Shown here: in pieces, positions 1 to 4,654 of the stretch
How the letters are laid out: every line of letters begins with the position of its first letter
How positions within the stretch are numbered: position 1 is the stretch's first letter
NCBI GenBank assembly: GCA_020432595.1
Contig: JAGQGA010000329.1
Coordinates: 1 to 6,344, forward strand
Source: Anaerolineales bacterium
GTDB lineage: Bacteria; Chloroflexota; Anaerolineae; Promineifilales; Promineifilaceae
Reading direction: 5' to 3'
Length of the DNA: 6,344 nucleotides
Made by a program: the position numbers and the translations under genes
The notes under the pieces: model-generated
Database searches by the model: none
The model's input: the letters and a program-made list of their open reading frames with translations, nothing else
What the model was told of the DNA's origin: nothing

Positions 1-638
1 TTGGCAAGCTCACTGTATTTGGTTGGCTCTAGAAAGCGAAAAGCCAAATCCTCAATTTCCCACTTAAGCTGCCAAATTCCCAGCCGATTGGCAAGTGGAG
101 CATATAGATTTTGAGCTTCCGTTGCTAGTGCCACCTGCTGCGAACGCTCCAGCTTGCCGGCCGTGCGTAAATCAGCCAGACAGTCGGCTAGCCGCACCAT
201 CAGTGCCCGAATATCTTTTTCAATGGTAAACAGAATGGCACTACGCAGGGTTTCCAGCGTTTTGTTGCTGCCGTTTAATTGGTGCGATTGTTCGTGGGTA
301 AAACTTTGGATATGGTCTAGCCCCGCAACCATGCCCGCAATCTCTTTCCCAAAATGATGCCGCACCTTGGCTTCAGTGATACCGGTGTGGGGTAGCAGAA
401 TGTCGTGGAGCAAGGCCAGGGTCATGGAGGTGTCGTCGAGTTTTAGCTCGCTGATGATTTGGGCGACGGCCATGTCATGTTCGATATAAGGCTCCCCTGA
501 TGGACGAAGCTGTCCTTTGTGGGCGTTTTCAGCAAAGGCGTAGGCAGTGAGGATTTGTTTAACGGCCATTTCACTTTTTGCCACCGCTGGCATAGATTCG
601 ATCAAATCCGGTAAGGACAGCAATTGTGTTTTGGTCAT
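1..638 (-). CDS. relA: RelA/SpoT homologue ((p)ppGpp synthetase/hydrolase), N-terminal part, cut by window edge
   Basis: Translating the minus strand from ATG at 638 gives 212 residues open to the left edge. Residues 30-160 match the HD hydrolase domain of long RelA/SpoT enzymes: HKGQLRPSGEPYIEH (40-54), LALLHDILLPHTG (74-86), KDIRALMVRLADCLADLRT (141-159). Residues 179-212 (YAPLANRLGIWQLKWEIEDL, then a FLEPTKY motif) match the helical linker leading to the synthetase domain, so a full-length enzyme is expected, not a small hydrolase. The family makes and degrades the alarmone (p)ppGpp in the cytoplasm. Metal ligands H54, H78, D79 and D152 are present, but the usual HDxxED motif and the N of LADRxHN are altered (see findings), so hydrolase activity is doubtful. 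The synthetase, TGS and ACT domains are outside the window. The start is preceded by GGGGGAA at 5-6 bp, a reasonable ribosome site. Family assignment is firm; the relA symbol is generic. Confidence 0.93.
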   Translation of the reverse strand, partial: MTKTQLLSLPDLIESMPAVAKSEMAVKQILTAYAFAENAHKGQLRPSGEPYIEHDMAVAQIISELKLDDTSMTLALLHDILLPHTGITEAKVRHHFGKEIAGMVAGLDHIQSFTHEQSHQLNGSNKTLETLRSAILFTIEKDIRALMVRLADCLADLRTAGKLERSQQVALATEAQNLYAPLANRLGIWQLKWEIEDLAFRFLEPTKYSELA

Positions 639-651
639 GATGTTCCCCCAA

Positions 652-690
652 CAAAAAACAGGCGTACCCTGGGACGGATGCGCCTGTTTT
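652..690 (-). terminator. Intrinsic terminator after the YtxH gene, inside the RelA/SpoT leader
   Basis: A perfect 10-bp inverted repeat (AAAACAGGCG at 655-664, CGCCTGTTTT at 681-690) encloses a 16-base loop that can pair a little further. Read on the minus strand, the stem ends in a run of six U followed by GUU, the classic rho-independent form. It lies 66 bp beyond the stop of the YtxH gene, so it should end that transcript. The U-tract ends 13 bp before the RelA/SpoT start codon, leaving no room for a promoter between them, so it could also act as an attenuator for that gene. Confidence 0.8.
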
Positions 691-693
691 ATT

Positions 694-722
694 CTTAAAG
701 ATACAGATTGTTACTGCTTCAA
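694..722 (-). promoter_or_regulatory. Weak promoter candidate for the RelA/SpoT gene
   Basis: On the minus strand TTGAAG (717-722) and TTTAAG (694-699) are separated by 17 bp, each matching 4 of 6 sigma-70-type consensus bases. Transcription would begin near 687, at the foot of the terminator hairpin. This is a consensus match only, and other promoters farther upstream with readthrough are possible. Confidence 0.25.
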
Positions 723-756
723 AAAACCAATAACAAGAACGGGCAACCCCAAGATG

Positions 757-1140
757 TTACTCTGTCGCTGTGCCATTCTCCCGCTTTACAAAACTGTTAA
801 CCTGGTTGCGAACCTGCCCGGCGCGATCCTTGCCTGCATCCAGGACAATGCGTGCCTGCTCTTGCATTTGCCCTGTCACTTGGTGCGCCTGACTGCGAGC
901 ATCAGCAAAAGCGGTGCCAGCCCGATCACGCACATCTTTGGTTGCCTCGCCAGCCTGTTGGCGCACCTGCTGCAGCCGCTCATTGCTCATCTGGCGCAAA
1001 TCCTGGCTCTGGTTCATTAACTGCGACCGGGTTTCAGACCCAGATTGTGGGGCTAAAATAATGGCTGTAGCTGCACCAACCAGACCACCAATAACGAATC
1101 CGGCTAAAAAGGCTCCCAGATCGTTGTTGTTCTCGCTCAT
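757..1140 (-). CDS. YtxH-domain small membrane-anchored protein
   Basis: The product has 127 residues. Residues 8-40 carry the YtxH signature: a glycine-rich hydrophobic segment FLAGFVIGGLVGAATAIILA, then PQSGSETR, which in the family is a membrane anchor followed by a short basic motif. Residues 42-120 are rich in Q, A, R, D and E with no proline, and look like a long amphipathic or coiled helix similar to LEA/apolipoprotein-like tails. YtxH proteins are linked to general stress in Bacillus, but their molecular role is unknown. I chose the ATG at 1140 over an in-frame ATG at 1224: AAGGAG lies 12 bp before 1140, the YtxH domain begins just after it, and the extra 28 residues read as intergenic DNA including an 18-bp palindrome's flank. 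The gene follows a membrane protein gene after 152 bp and ends before a strong terminator. Confidence 0.85.
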   Translation of the reverse strand: MSENNNDLGAFLAGFVIGGLVGAATAIILAPQSGSETRSQLMNQSQDLRQMSNERLQQVRQQAGEATKDVRDRAGTAFADARSQAHQVTGQMQEQARIVLDAGKDRAGQVRNQVNSFVKRENGTATE

Positions 1141-1200
1141 AATGCTATCAAACTCCTTACTCAACCGATATACTTCAGAATTGTTTATACGTTGCTGCGA

Positions 1201-1218
1201 GCAAAACGGCCGTTTTGC
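1201..1218. repeat. 18-bp perfect palindrome, AACGGCCGTT family
   Basis: GCAAAACGGCCGTTTTGC is perfectly self-complementary over all 18 bases. It lies 61 bp upstream of the YtxH start, close to where the -35 region would be if TATAAA at 1184-1189 (minus strand) is a -10 element; I see no good -35 there. It may be an operator, but the same core recurs inside genes (2520-2535, 3639-3648, 4154-4165), so it is more simply one copy of a genome-wide iterated motif. Confidence 0.8.
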
Positions 1219-1255
1219 AGCCAACGGACAACCTGAATTGTCCCCAGCCCGCTGC
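1217..1255. repeat. Intergenic hairpin between the two-helix membrane protein gene and the YtxH gene
   Basis: GGACAA (1226-1231) and TTGTCC (1238-1243) form a 6-bp stem with a 6-base loop, enclosed by GCAGC (1217-1221) and GCTGC (1251-1255) with unequal internal bulges. On the minus strand no U-tract follows, so it is not a standard terminator. A T-rich run without a stem precedes it (about 1256-1280). It could be an mRNA processing or stability structure if the flanking genes are cotranscribed. Confidence 0.4.
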
Positions 1256-1292
1256 GAAAAAACAGAAAAATAACAGATTTCTCAGATAATTT

Positions 1293-1733
1293 TTAATCGT
1301 GCAGATTACGACGGGGATTACCAAGCAGCACCGTTAGACCGCGCCGAATACCAGCCATATAGCTACTGGCTTTCGTAACAGGCTTCACCACATTTTGCGA
1401 CACAAACTGTGTGGTGCCGCGAATGGTGCCAACGGTTTCATTGGTCTTTTGCAAAATGGGCTTGACCTCAAACTCAATCATATTGATGAGCCGGATCACC
1501 ATAATAAGAAGCAATATAAAAGCAACACCGAAAATGCAGGATTCCAGTGCCAGCGCAATAATGACAATATCGCGGATGGCTTCCAACTGTGGCCCACTGT
1601 TGCTTGCCAGCCACAGAATGCCCCAAATAAACAGGCCAACAAGGAGCAAAATGCCAACAACGCCTAAAACAACGTAAAGGGTCGGAACTGCTTTTTTTCG
1701 ATTCGCTTGATAGTTGGTTGTGTCAGTATTCAT
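1293..1733 (-). CDS. Two-helix membrane protein with amphipathic C-terminal tail (DUF948/YtxG-like)
   Basis: The product has 146 residues. After a polar, lysine-ended N-terminus it has a hydrophobic helix at about 18-43, a second at about 56-85, and a C-terminal tail (87-138) of the pattern EVKPILQKTNETVGTIRGTT and KPVTKASSYMAGIRRG, which resembles the tails of DUF948 proteins such as Bacillus YtxG. It has no signal peptide cleavage site and no enzymatic motif. The following gene encodes a YtxH protein, and ytxG-ytxH neighbours are known in Bacillus, so a paired envelope or stress role is an inference. The ATG at 1733 is the first in-frame start after a good promoter. The ribosome site is weak (a TAAGATAA run). 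The gene is real by its helices and context; the DUF948 link is by eye only. Confidence 0.8.
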   Translation of the reverse strand: MNTDTTNYQANRKKAVPTLYVVLGVVGILLLVGLFIWGILWLASNSGPQLEAIRDIVIIALALESCIFGVAFILLLIMVIRLINMIEFEVKPILQKTNETVGTIRGTTQFVSQNVVKPVTKASSYMAGIRRGLTVLLGNPRRNLHD

Positions 1734-1753
1734 GCGTTTATCTTAACGGATAG

Positions 1754-1782
1754 AGTATAACATCAAAAATTAAGGCATCCAA
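1754..1782 (-). promoter_or_regulatory. Sigma-70-type promoter with extended -10 for the gene at 1293-1733
   Basis: On the minus strand TTGGAT (1777-1782) is followed after exactly 17 bp by TATACT (1754-1759), a 5-of-6 match to the -10 consensus, preceded by TGT at 1760-1762, the extended -10 motif TGn. Transcription would begin near 1747, giving a leader of about 14 bases before the ATG at 1733. It separates this gene from the mnmA operon, although no terminator is visible after the stop at 1796, so readthrough is possible. Confidence 0.6.
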
Positions 1783-1795
1783 AAATTCACGCTGT

Positions 1796-2080
1796 CTATT
1801 CGACATTTTCGTCAATTTGCTCCTGCCCGGCCAGCCACCAACTGGCAATGAGGGCAATCCACGCCCCCAGGCTGGCACTAAACAGATGCAGCACGCCTAG
1901 CTTGAGCACTTCAACGTTCAGCAGGTCGCCCACGACGTGGCCGAGGGCAAAACCAATCCAGGCAGCCAGGACATAGAGCAAAATATGCCGTGCCGGGCCG
2001 CCCAGCAGCAGGTGAAAGCCAGAACCGTAGGCGGTGGCAAGCAAAAAGCCAAGAACAACGCTGGAAGCAAGGGTACTCAT
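1796..2080 (-). CDS. Small three-helix membrane protein, function unknown
   Basis: The product has 94 residues, almost entirely hydrophobic, with three likely membrane helices at about 4-26, 32-54 and 61-84 and an acidic C-terminus (EQIDENVE). Glycines (19, 21, 43, 47) and histidines (23, 32, 48, 65) lie within or next to the helices; there is no cysteine and no motif I recognise. Its ATG overlaps the TGA of mnmA in an ATGA junction, which points to coupled translation and to an operon with mnmA. Nothing in the sequence ties it to tRNA thiolation; it may simply be a passenger. An overlapping frame at 1911-2150 has no such pattern. That it is a gene is well supported; I cannot assign a function. 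Confidence 0.82.
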   Translation of the reverse strand: MSTLASSVVLGFLLATAYGSGFHLLLGGPARHILLYVLAAWIGFALGHVVGDLLNVEVLKLGVLHLFSASLGAWIALIASWWLAGQEQIDENVE

Positions 2081-3231
2081 GAGACACGCAGTGTAAGAGG
2101 GATGGTTGAGGTGGGCTGAAGCTCGCCATCATCCTGCTCATAATCGGCAATGATGCCGCCGCCTAAACAAATGGCTCTGTCAAAAAAGACTGTCCCTTGT
2201 CCCGGCGTAATGCCAAAAACCGGCTCCCAAAATTCTACTACCGCCTCCTGATTGGGTAGCGGTGTCACGGTTGCCGCTGCACCCGCTGCCTTATAGCGAA
2301 TTTTGACGGCGGCGTGAATCGGTTCAGCCGGGGGTATGCCAACAATCCAGTTGACATTGCGCACGCGCAGTCGCTGCTGCCCCAGTCGTTCGCGTGGCCC
2401 CACCACCAGGGCGTTGCGCTGGCTGTCTTTGGCAACGACATAGAGCGGCTCGGCTGACGAGATGCCCAGCCCTTTGCGCTGGCCGATGGTGTAGAAGGGG
2501 AGTCCAGTGTGGTGGCCGAGAAAACGGCCGTTTTCATCCACAATCTCTCCCGGCTGCGCTGCCCGCTGGCTGTATTCACGCAAAAAACGACGGTAATCGT
2601 TGTCGCCCAAAAAGCACAAATCCTGGCTTTCCTGCTTCGAGGCCACCGGCAGCCCAAACCGCCGCGCCAATCCCCGCACCTCGTCCTTCGTATATTCACC
2701 AACGGGGAACAGCACGTGGGCAAGCTGCTGCTGCGTCAACATGTGGAGTACATACGACTGGTCTTTGGCCGTGTCCACCCCTTGGCGCAGTTGATAGCCC
2801 GTTGCGGTTTGTGCCACCTGAGCATAATGTCCCGTCGCCAGAAAGTCGGCATCCAGCGCCAATGCCTGCTGTAGCAAATAGGTAAAGCGGATTTGGCGAT
2901 TGCACTCGATACACGGGTTGGGGGTGCGCCCCTGTTCGTGTTCGTCAATAAAAAATTGGACGATGGTGTGGCGGAAATAATCTTTGACATCCAGCACGTA
3001 AAACGGGATGCCCAGTTGGTTGGCAACCCGTCGCGCATCAGCCATCTGATCCGGCGTACAGCAGCGGTTCAGGGCGGGTTGTTCCCCCATCCCCGGCTCG
3101 CTCCACAGCCGCATCATCATGCCGATGACCTCGTACCCCTGCTCCACCAGCAGTGCTGCTGCCACCGAACTGTCTACCCCGCCGCTCATCGCCACGACGA
3201 CGCGCTGGGAATTGTTGTTTAAGTTAGTCAC
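2077..3231 (-). CDS. mnmA: tRNA-specific 2-thiouridylase MnmA (TrmU)
   Basis: The product has 384 residues, a little longer than the usual 360-370 because of a C-terminal tail of about 20 residues. MnmA activates U34 of the Glu, Gln and Lys tRNAs with ATP and inserts sulfur to give 2-thiouridine, in the cytoplasm. The N-terminal PP-loop AMSGGVDSSVAAALL (14-28) binds ATP. NPCIECNR (105-112) supplies the catalytic nucleophile C107, and SQDLCFLGD (202-210) supplies the second cysteine C206 that accepts and forms the persulfide. TGHYAQ (133-138), KDQSYVLHML (156-165) and GLPFYTIGQRKGLGI are further family hallmarks, followed by the C-terminal beta-barrel region ending in LGGGII. The start is GTG at 3231: an in-frame stop lies two codons upstream and the next ATG is inside the PP-loop strand. 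I see no good ribosome site. It follows a cysteine desulfurase, its expected sulfur donor, and overlaps the next gene by ATGA. Confidence 0.97.
   Translation of the reverse strand: MTNLNNNSQRVVVAMSGGVDSSVAAALLVEQGYEVIGMMMRLWSEPGMGEQPALNRCCTPDQMADARRVANQLGIPFYVLDVKDYFRHTIVQFFIDEHEQGRTPNPCIECNRQIRFTYLLQQALALDADFLATGHYAQVAQTATGYQLRQGVDTAKDQSYVLHMLTQQQLAHVLFPVGEYTKDEVRGLARRFGLPVASKQESQDLCFLGDNDYRRFLREYSQRAAQPGEIVDENGRFLGHHTGLPFYTIGQRKGLGISSAEPLYVVAKDSQRNALVVGPRERLGQQRLRVRNVNWIVGIPPAEPIHAAVKIRYKAAGAAATVTPLPNQEAVVEFWEPVFGITPGQGTVFFDRAICLGGGIIADYEQDDGELQPTSTIPLTLRVS
2520..2535. repeat. 16-bp perfect palindrome, AACGGCCGTT family, inside mnmA
   Basis: GAAAACGGCCGTTTTC is perfectly self-complementary. 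On the coding strand it is read as codons for Glu-Asn-Gly-Arg-Phe, a different phase from the two copies in the cysteine desulfurase gene, so the repetition is at DNA level and not a repeated peptide. Confidence 0.8.
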
Positions 3232-3251
3232 GTTTCAAAAAGTTTCGTTTG

Positions 3252-3307
3252 TTATGCCCACAAAAGTGGGAGTCCAGAAAGATGGATACCCGCGTTTGCA
3301 GGTATGA
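3252..3307. repeat. Dispersed palindromic repeat (REP/'GGGAATCCAG'-type), degenerate copy
   Basis: Two 25-bp arms (3252-3276 and 3283-3307) around a 6-base centre GAAAGA are complementary at 17 of 25 positions. Each arm also has its own small hairpin: CCCAC-AAAA-GTGGG (3257-3270) and ACCCGC-GTTT-GCAGGT (3288-3303, one mismatch), and TCCA/TGGA flank the centre. This layout and the core GTCCAGAAAGATGGATACCC closely resemble the intergenic repeats of many bacteria that carry a CGGGAATCCAG core, whose accidental translations read like 'AGIQ'. It lies between the desulfurase stop and the mnmA start, 20 bp before the latter, and would be present in a shared mRNA. The family match is from memory and the copy is diverged. 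Confidence 0.65.
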
Positions 3308-3314
3308 AAGGTTG

Positions 3315-4493
3315 TTAAGCAAACATTACATGAATTTTTTGCAGTTTGGCAACCAGGCGGGGGAGGGTTGCCACCACCTGTTCGATTTCGTCCGTTGTAT
3401 TGTGTCGTCCTACCGTTAGCCGCAGACCACCTTTGGTCCATTCACGCCCCAGCCCCAACGCTTCCAATACGGCCGAGGGCTTGGGGTCGCCGCTTTTGCA
3501 GGCGGAGCCGCTGCTGGCGGCAATCCCGGCCATGTCGAGGTGCATCAGCAGATCGTTGCCGTTGAGGTGGCGGAAGGCGAAGCTGGCGTTGTGGGGCAGC
3601 CGGTTGGTGGGGTGGCCTGTGAGGATGGCGCTGTCAGAAACGGCCGTTAACACCCCCTCAATCAACCGATCCCGCAGCTGTTGATAATGCGCCACCGTCT
3701 CCGGCAAATCAGCCATTGCCAATTCCAGTGCCTTGGCCGCGCCCACGGCAAACGGCACGTTGACTGTGCCCGCCCGCAGCCCGTTTTCATGGCTGCCGCC
3801 CGTCAGTTCCGGCTGCAGTTCCACCCCTTGCCGCACATAAAGCATCCCCACCCCTTTAGGGCCGTAAAATTTGTGCGGGGCGACACTTAGCAAATCAATG
3901 GGCTGCTGGGCAAGCTGCCACCGTTGCACCGCCACTGCCTGCACCGCGTCGGTGTGAAACAGTGCCCCGTGAGCGTGGGCAATGGCTCCCAGTTCGTCAA
4001 TGGGCTGTAGGGTGCCAATTTCGTTGTTAGCGGCCATGATGCTGACCAGCACGGTATCAGGACGGATGGCAGCTTCAAGGTCGGCCGGCCGTACTTGGCC
4101 GCTGTGGTCGACGGGCAAAATGGTGAGGTCGAAGCCGTGGTGGGTGTGAAGGGAAACGGCCGTTTGTCCCACCGCACTATGCTCAATACAGCTTGTAATC
4201 AAATGGTTGCCCTTGCCATTCGCCCGCGCCGCCCACATTGCCCCCCGCACCGCCAAATTGTCACTCTCTGACCCGCAGCCCGTAAACACAATTTCTTCTG
4301 ATGCGGCTGCACCCAGCAGTTTCGCCACCGTTGTCCGTGCCTCTTCCAACGCTTGCTCTGCTTGCCGCCCAAAAGAATGGTGCGATGACGGATTGCCATA
4401 TGTCTCCGTCCAAAACGGCAGCATCACCTGCAATACCTGTCGGTCAAGTTGGGTGGAAGCACCGTTGTCTAAATAAATACGCTGCTTTTGCAT
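3315..4493 (-). CDS. iscS: Cysteine desulfurase (IscS/NifS family, class V aminotransferase fold)
   Basis: The product has 392 residues, normal for the family. It removes sulfur from L-cysteine with pyridoxal phosphate, giving alanine and an enzyme persulfide for tRNA thiolation, Fe-S clusters or other acceptors. YLDNGASTQLD (7-17) is the N-terminal hallmark. H105 (in IEHSA) stacks on the cofactor, N157 and D182-Q185 (HTDAVQ) bind it, and K208 in SVAPHKFYGPKG is the Schiff-base lysine. GGSHENGLRAGT (232-243) supplies the substrate-side arginine R240. SSGSACKSGDPKPS (327-340) carries the catalytic C332 on a full-length loop, as in group I enzymes. The ATG at 4493 has AAGG 7 bp upstream; an ATG at 4500 is followed at once by a stop. 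mnmA follows after 83 bp, as in the Bacillus yrvO-mnmA pair, so direct sulfur delivery to MnmA is likely. The exact subtype (IscS, NifS or YrvO) cannot be settled here. Confidence 0.95.
   Translation of the reverse strand: MQKQRIYLDNGASTQLDRQVLQVMLPFWTETYGNPSSHHSFGRQAEQALEEARTTVAKLLGAAASEEIVFTGCGSESDNLAVRGAMWAARANGKGNHLITSCIEHSAVGQTAVSLHTHHGFDLTILPVDHSGQVRPADLEAAIRPDTVLVSIMAANNEIGTLQPIDELGAIAHAHGALFHTDAVQAVAVQRWQLAQQPIDLLSVAPHKFYGPKGVGMLYVRQGVELQPELTGGSHENGLRAGTVNVPFAVGAAKALELAMADLPETVAHYQQLRDRLIEGVLTAVSDSAILTGHPTNRLPHNASFAFRHLNGNDLLMHLDMAGIAASSGSACKSGDPKPSAVLEALGLGREWTKGGLRLTVGRHNTTDEIEQVVATLPRLVAKLQKIHVMFA
3639..3648. repeat. AACGGCCGTT palindrome inside the cysteine desulfurase gene
   Basis: A 10-bp perfect palindrome, third copy of the motif family in the window. 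It encodes part of Leu-Thr-Ala-Val (282-285). Confidence 0.7.
4154..4165. repeat. AAACGGCCGTTT palindrome inside the cysteine desulfurase gene
   Basis: A 12-bp perfect palindrome, fourth copy of the motif family. It encodes part of Gln-Thr-Ala-Val-Ser (110-114), in the same codon phase as the copy at 3639-3648 but not the copy in mnmA. Confidence 0.7.
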
Positions 4494-4529
4494 CTTACAT
4501 CCTTAATCAGTTTCAAATCTACCTGATGT

Positions 4530-4558
4530 AGGTTAGCAAGGTTAATCCGCTTTGGCAA
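4530..4558 (-). promoter_or_regulatory. Promoter candidate for the cysteine desulfurase-mnmA operon
   Basis: On the minus strand TTGCCA (4553-4558, 5 of 6 consensus bases) is followed after 17 bp by TAACCT (4530-4535), which keeps the key first, second and last bases of the -10 element. Transcription would begin near 4523, about 30 bases before the start codon and upstream of the AAGG ribosome site at 4501-4504. It is a consensus match only; a poorer alternative lies farther upstream. Confidence 0.4.
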
Positions 4559-4577
4559 CTCATGGTTCACCAAAGCG
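4548..4577. promoter_or_regulatory. 8-bp perfect inverted repeat over the -35 region; operator or hairpin candidate
   Basis: CGCTTTGG (4548-4555) and CCAAAGCG (4570-4577) are separated by 14 bp, so the half-sites are 22 bp apart centre to centre, about two turns of helix. TAA/TTA can extend the stem past a two-base bulge, and AAC/GTT can pair inside the loop. It overlaps the candidate -35 element. No U-tract follows on either strand, so it is not a terminator. It could bind a dimeric regulator, or be a leader hairpin if transcription begins farther upstream. Confidence 0.4.
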
Positions 4578-4654
4578 TTACAGTCAATCAGGCGTATAAA
4601 TTAGATTAGATGGAGATATAGAGGGATTCAAGGGGGTGTTTTGATAGATGCCCC

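Noticed and set aside
547..1020. 157-codon plus-strand open frame
   Set aside because: It runs across the RelA/SpoT start, the terminator and most of the YtxH gene on the other strand, and its translation shows no domain or consistent composition. The minus-strand genes explain the same DNA.
1141..1224. Longer YtxH reading with ATG at 1224
   Set aside because: The added 28 residues precede the conserved domain, contain the AAGGAG ribosome site of the 1140 start, and show no family similarity.
1911..2150. 79-codon minus-strand frame overlapping mnmA end and the small membrane protein
   Set aside because: It is out of frame with both, has irregular composition with many Pro/Arg/Cys, and lacks a ribosome site; the ATGA-linked frame with three clean helices is better.
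3119..3307. 62-codon plus-strand frame ending in VGVQKDGYPRLQV
   Set aside because: The recognisable tail is the accidental translation of the palindromic repeat at 3252-3307, and the rest is antisense to mnmA.
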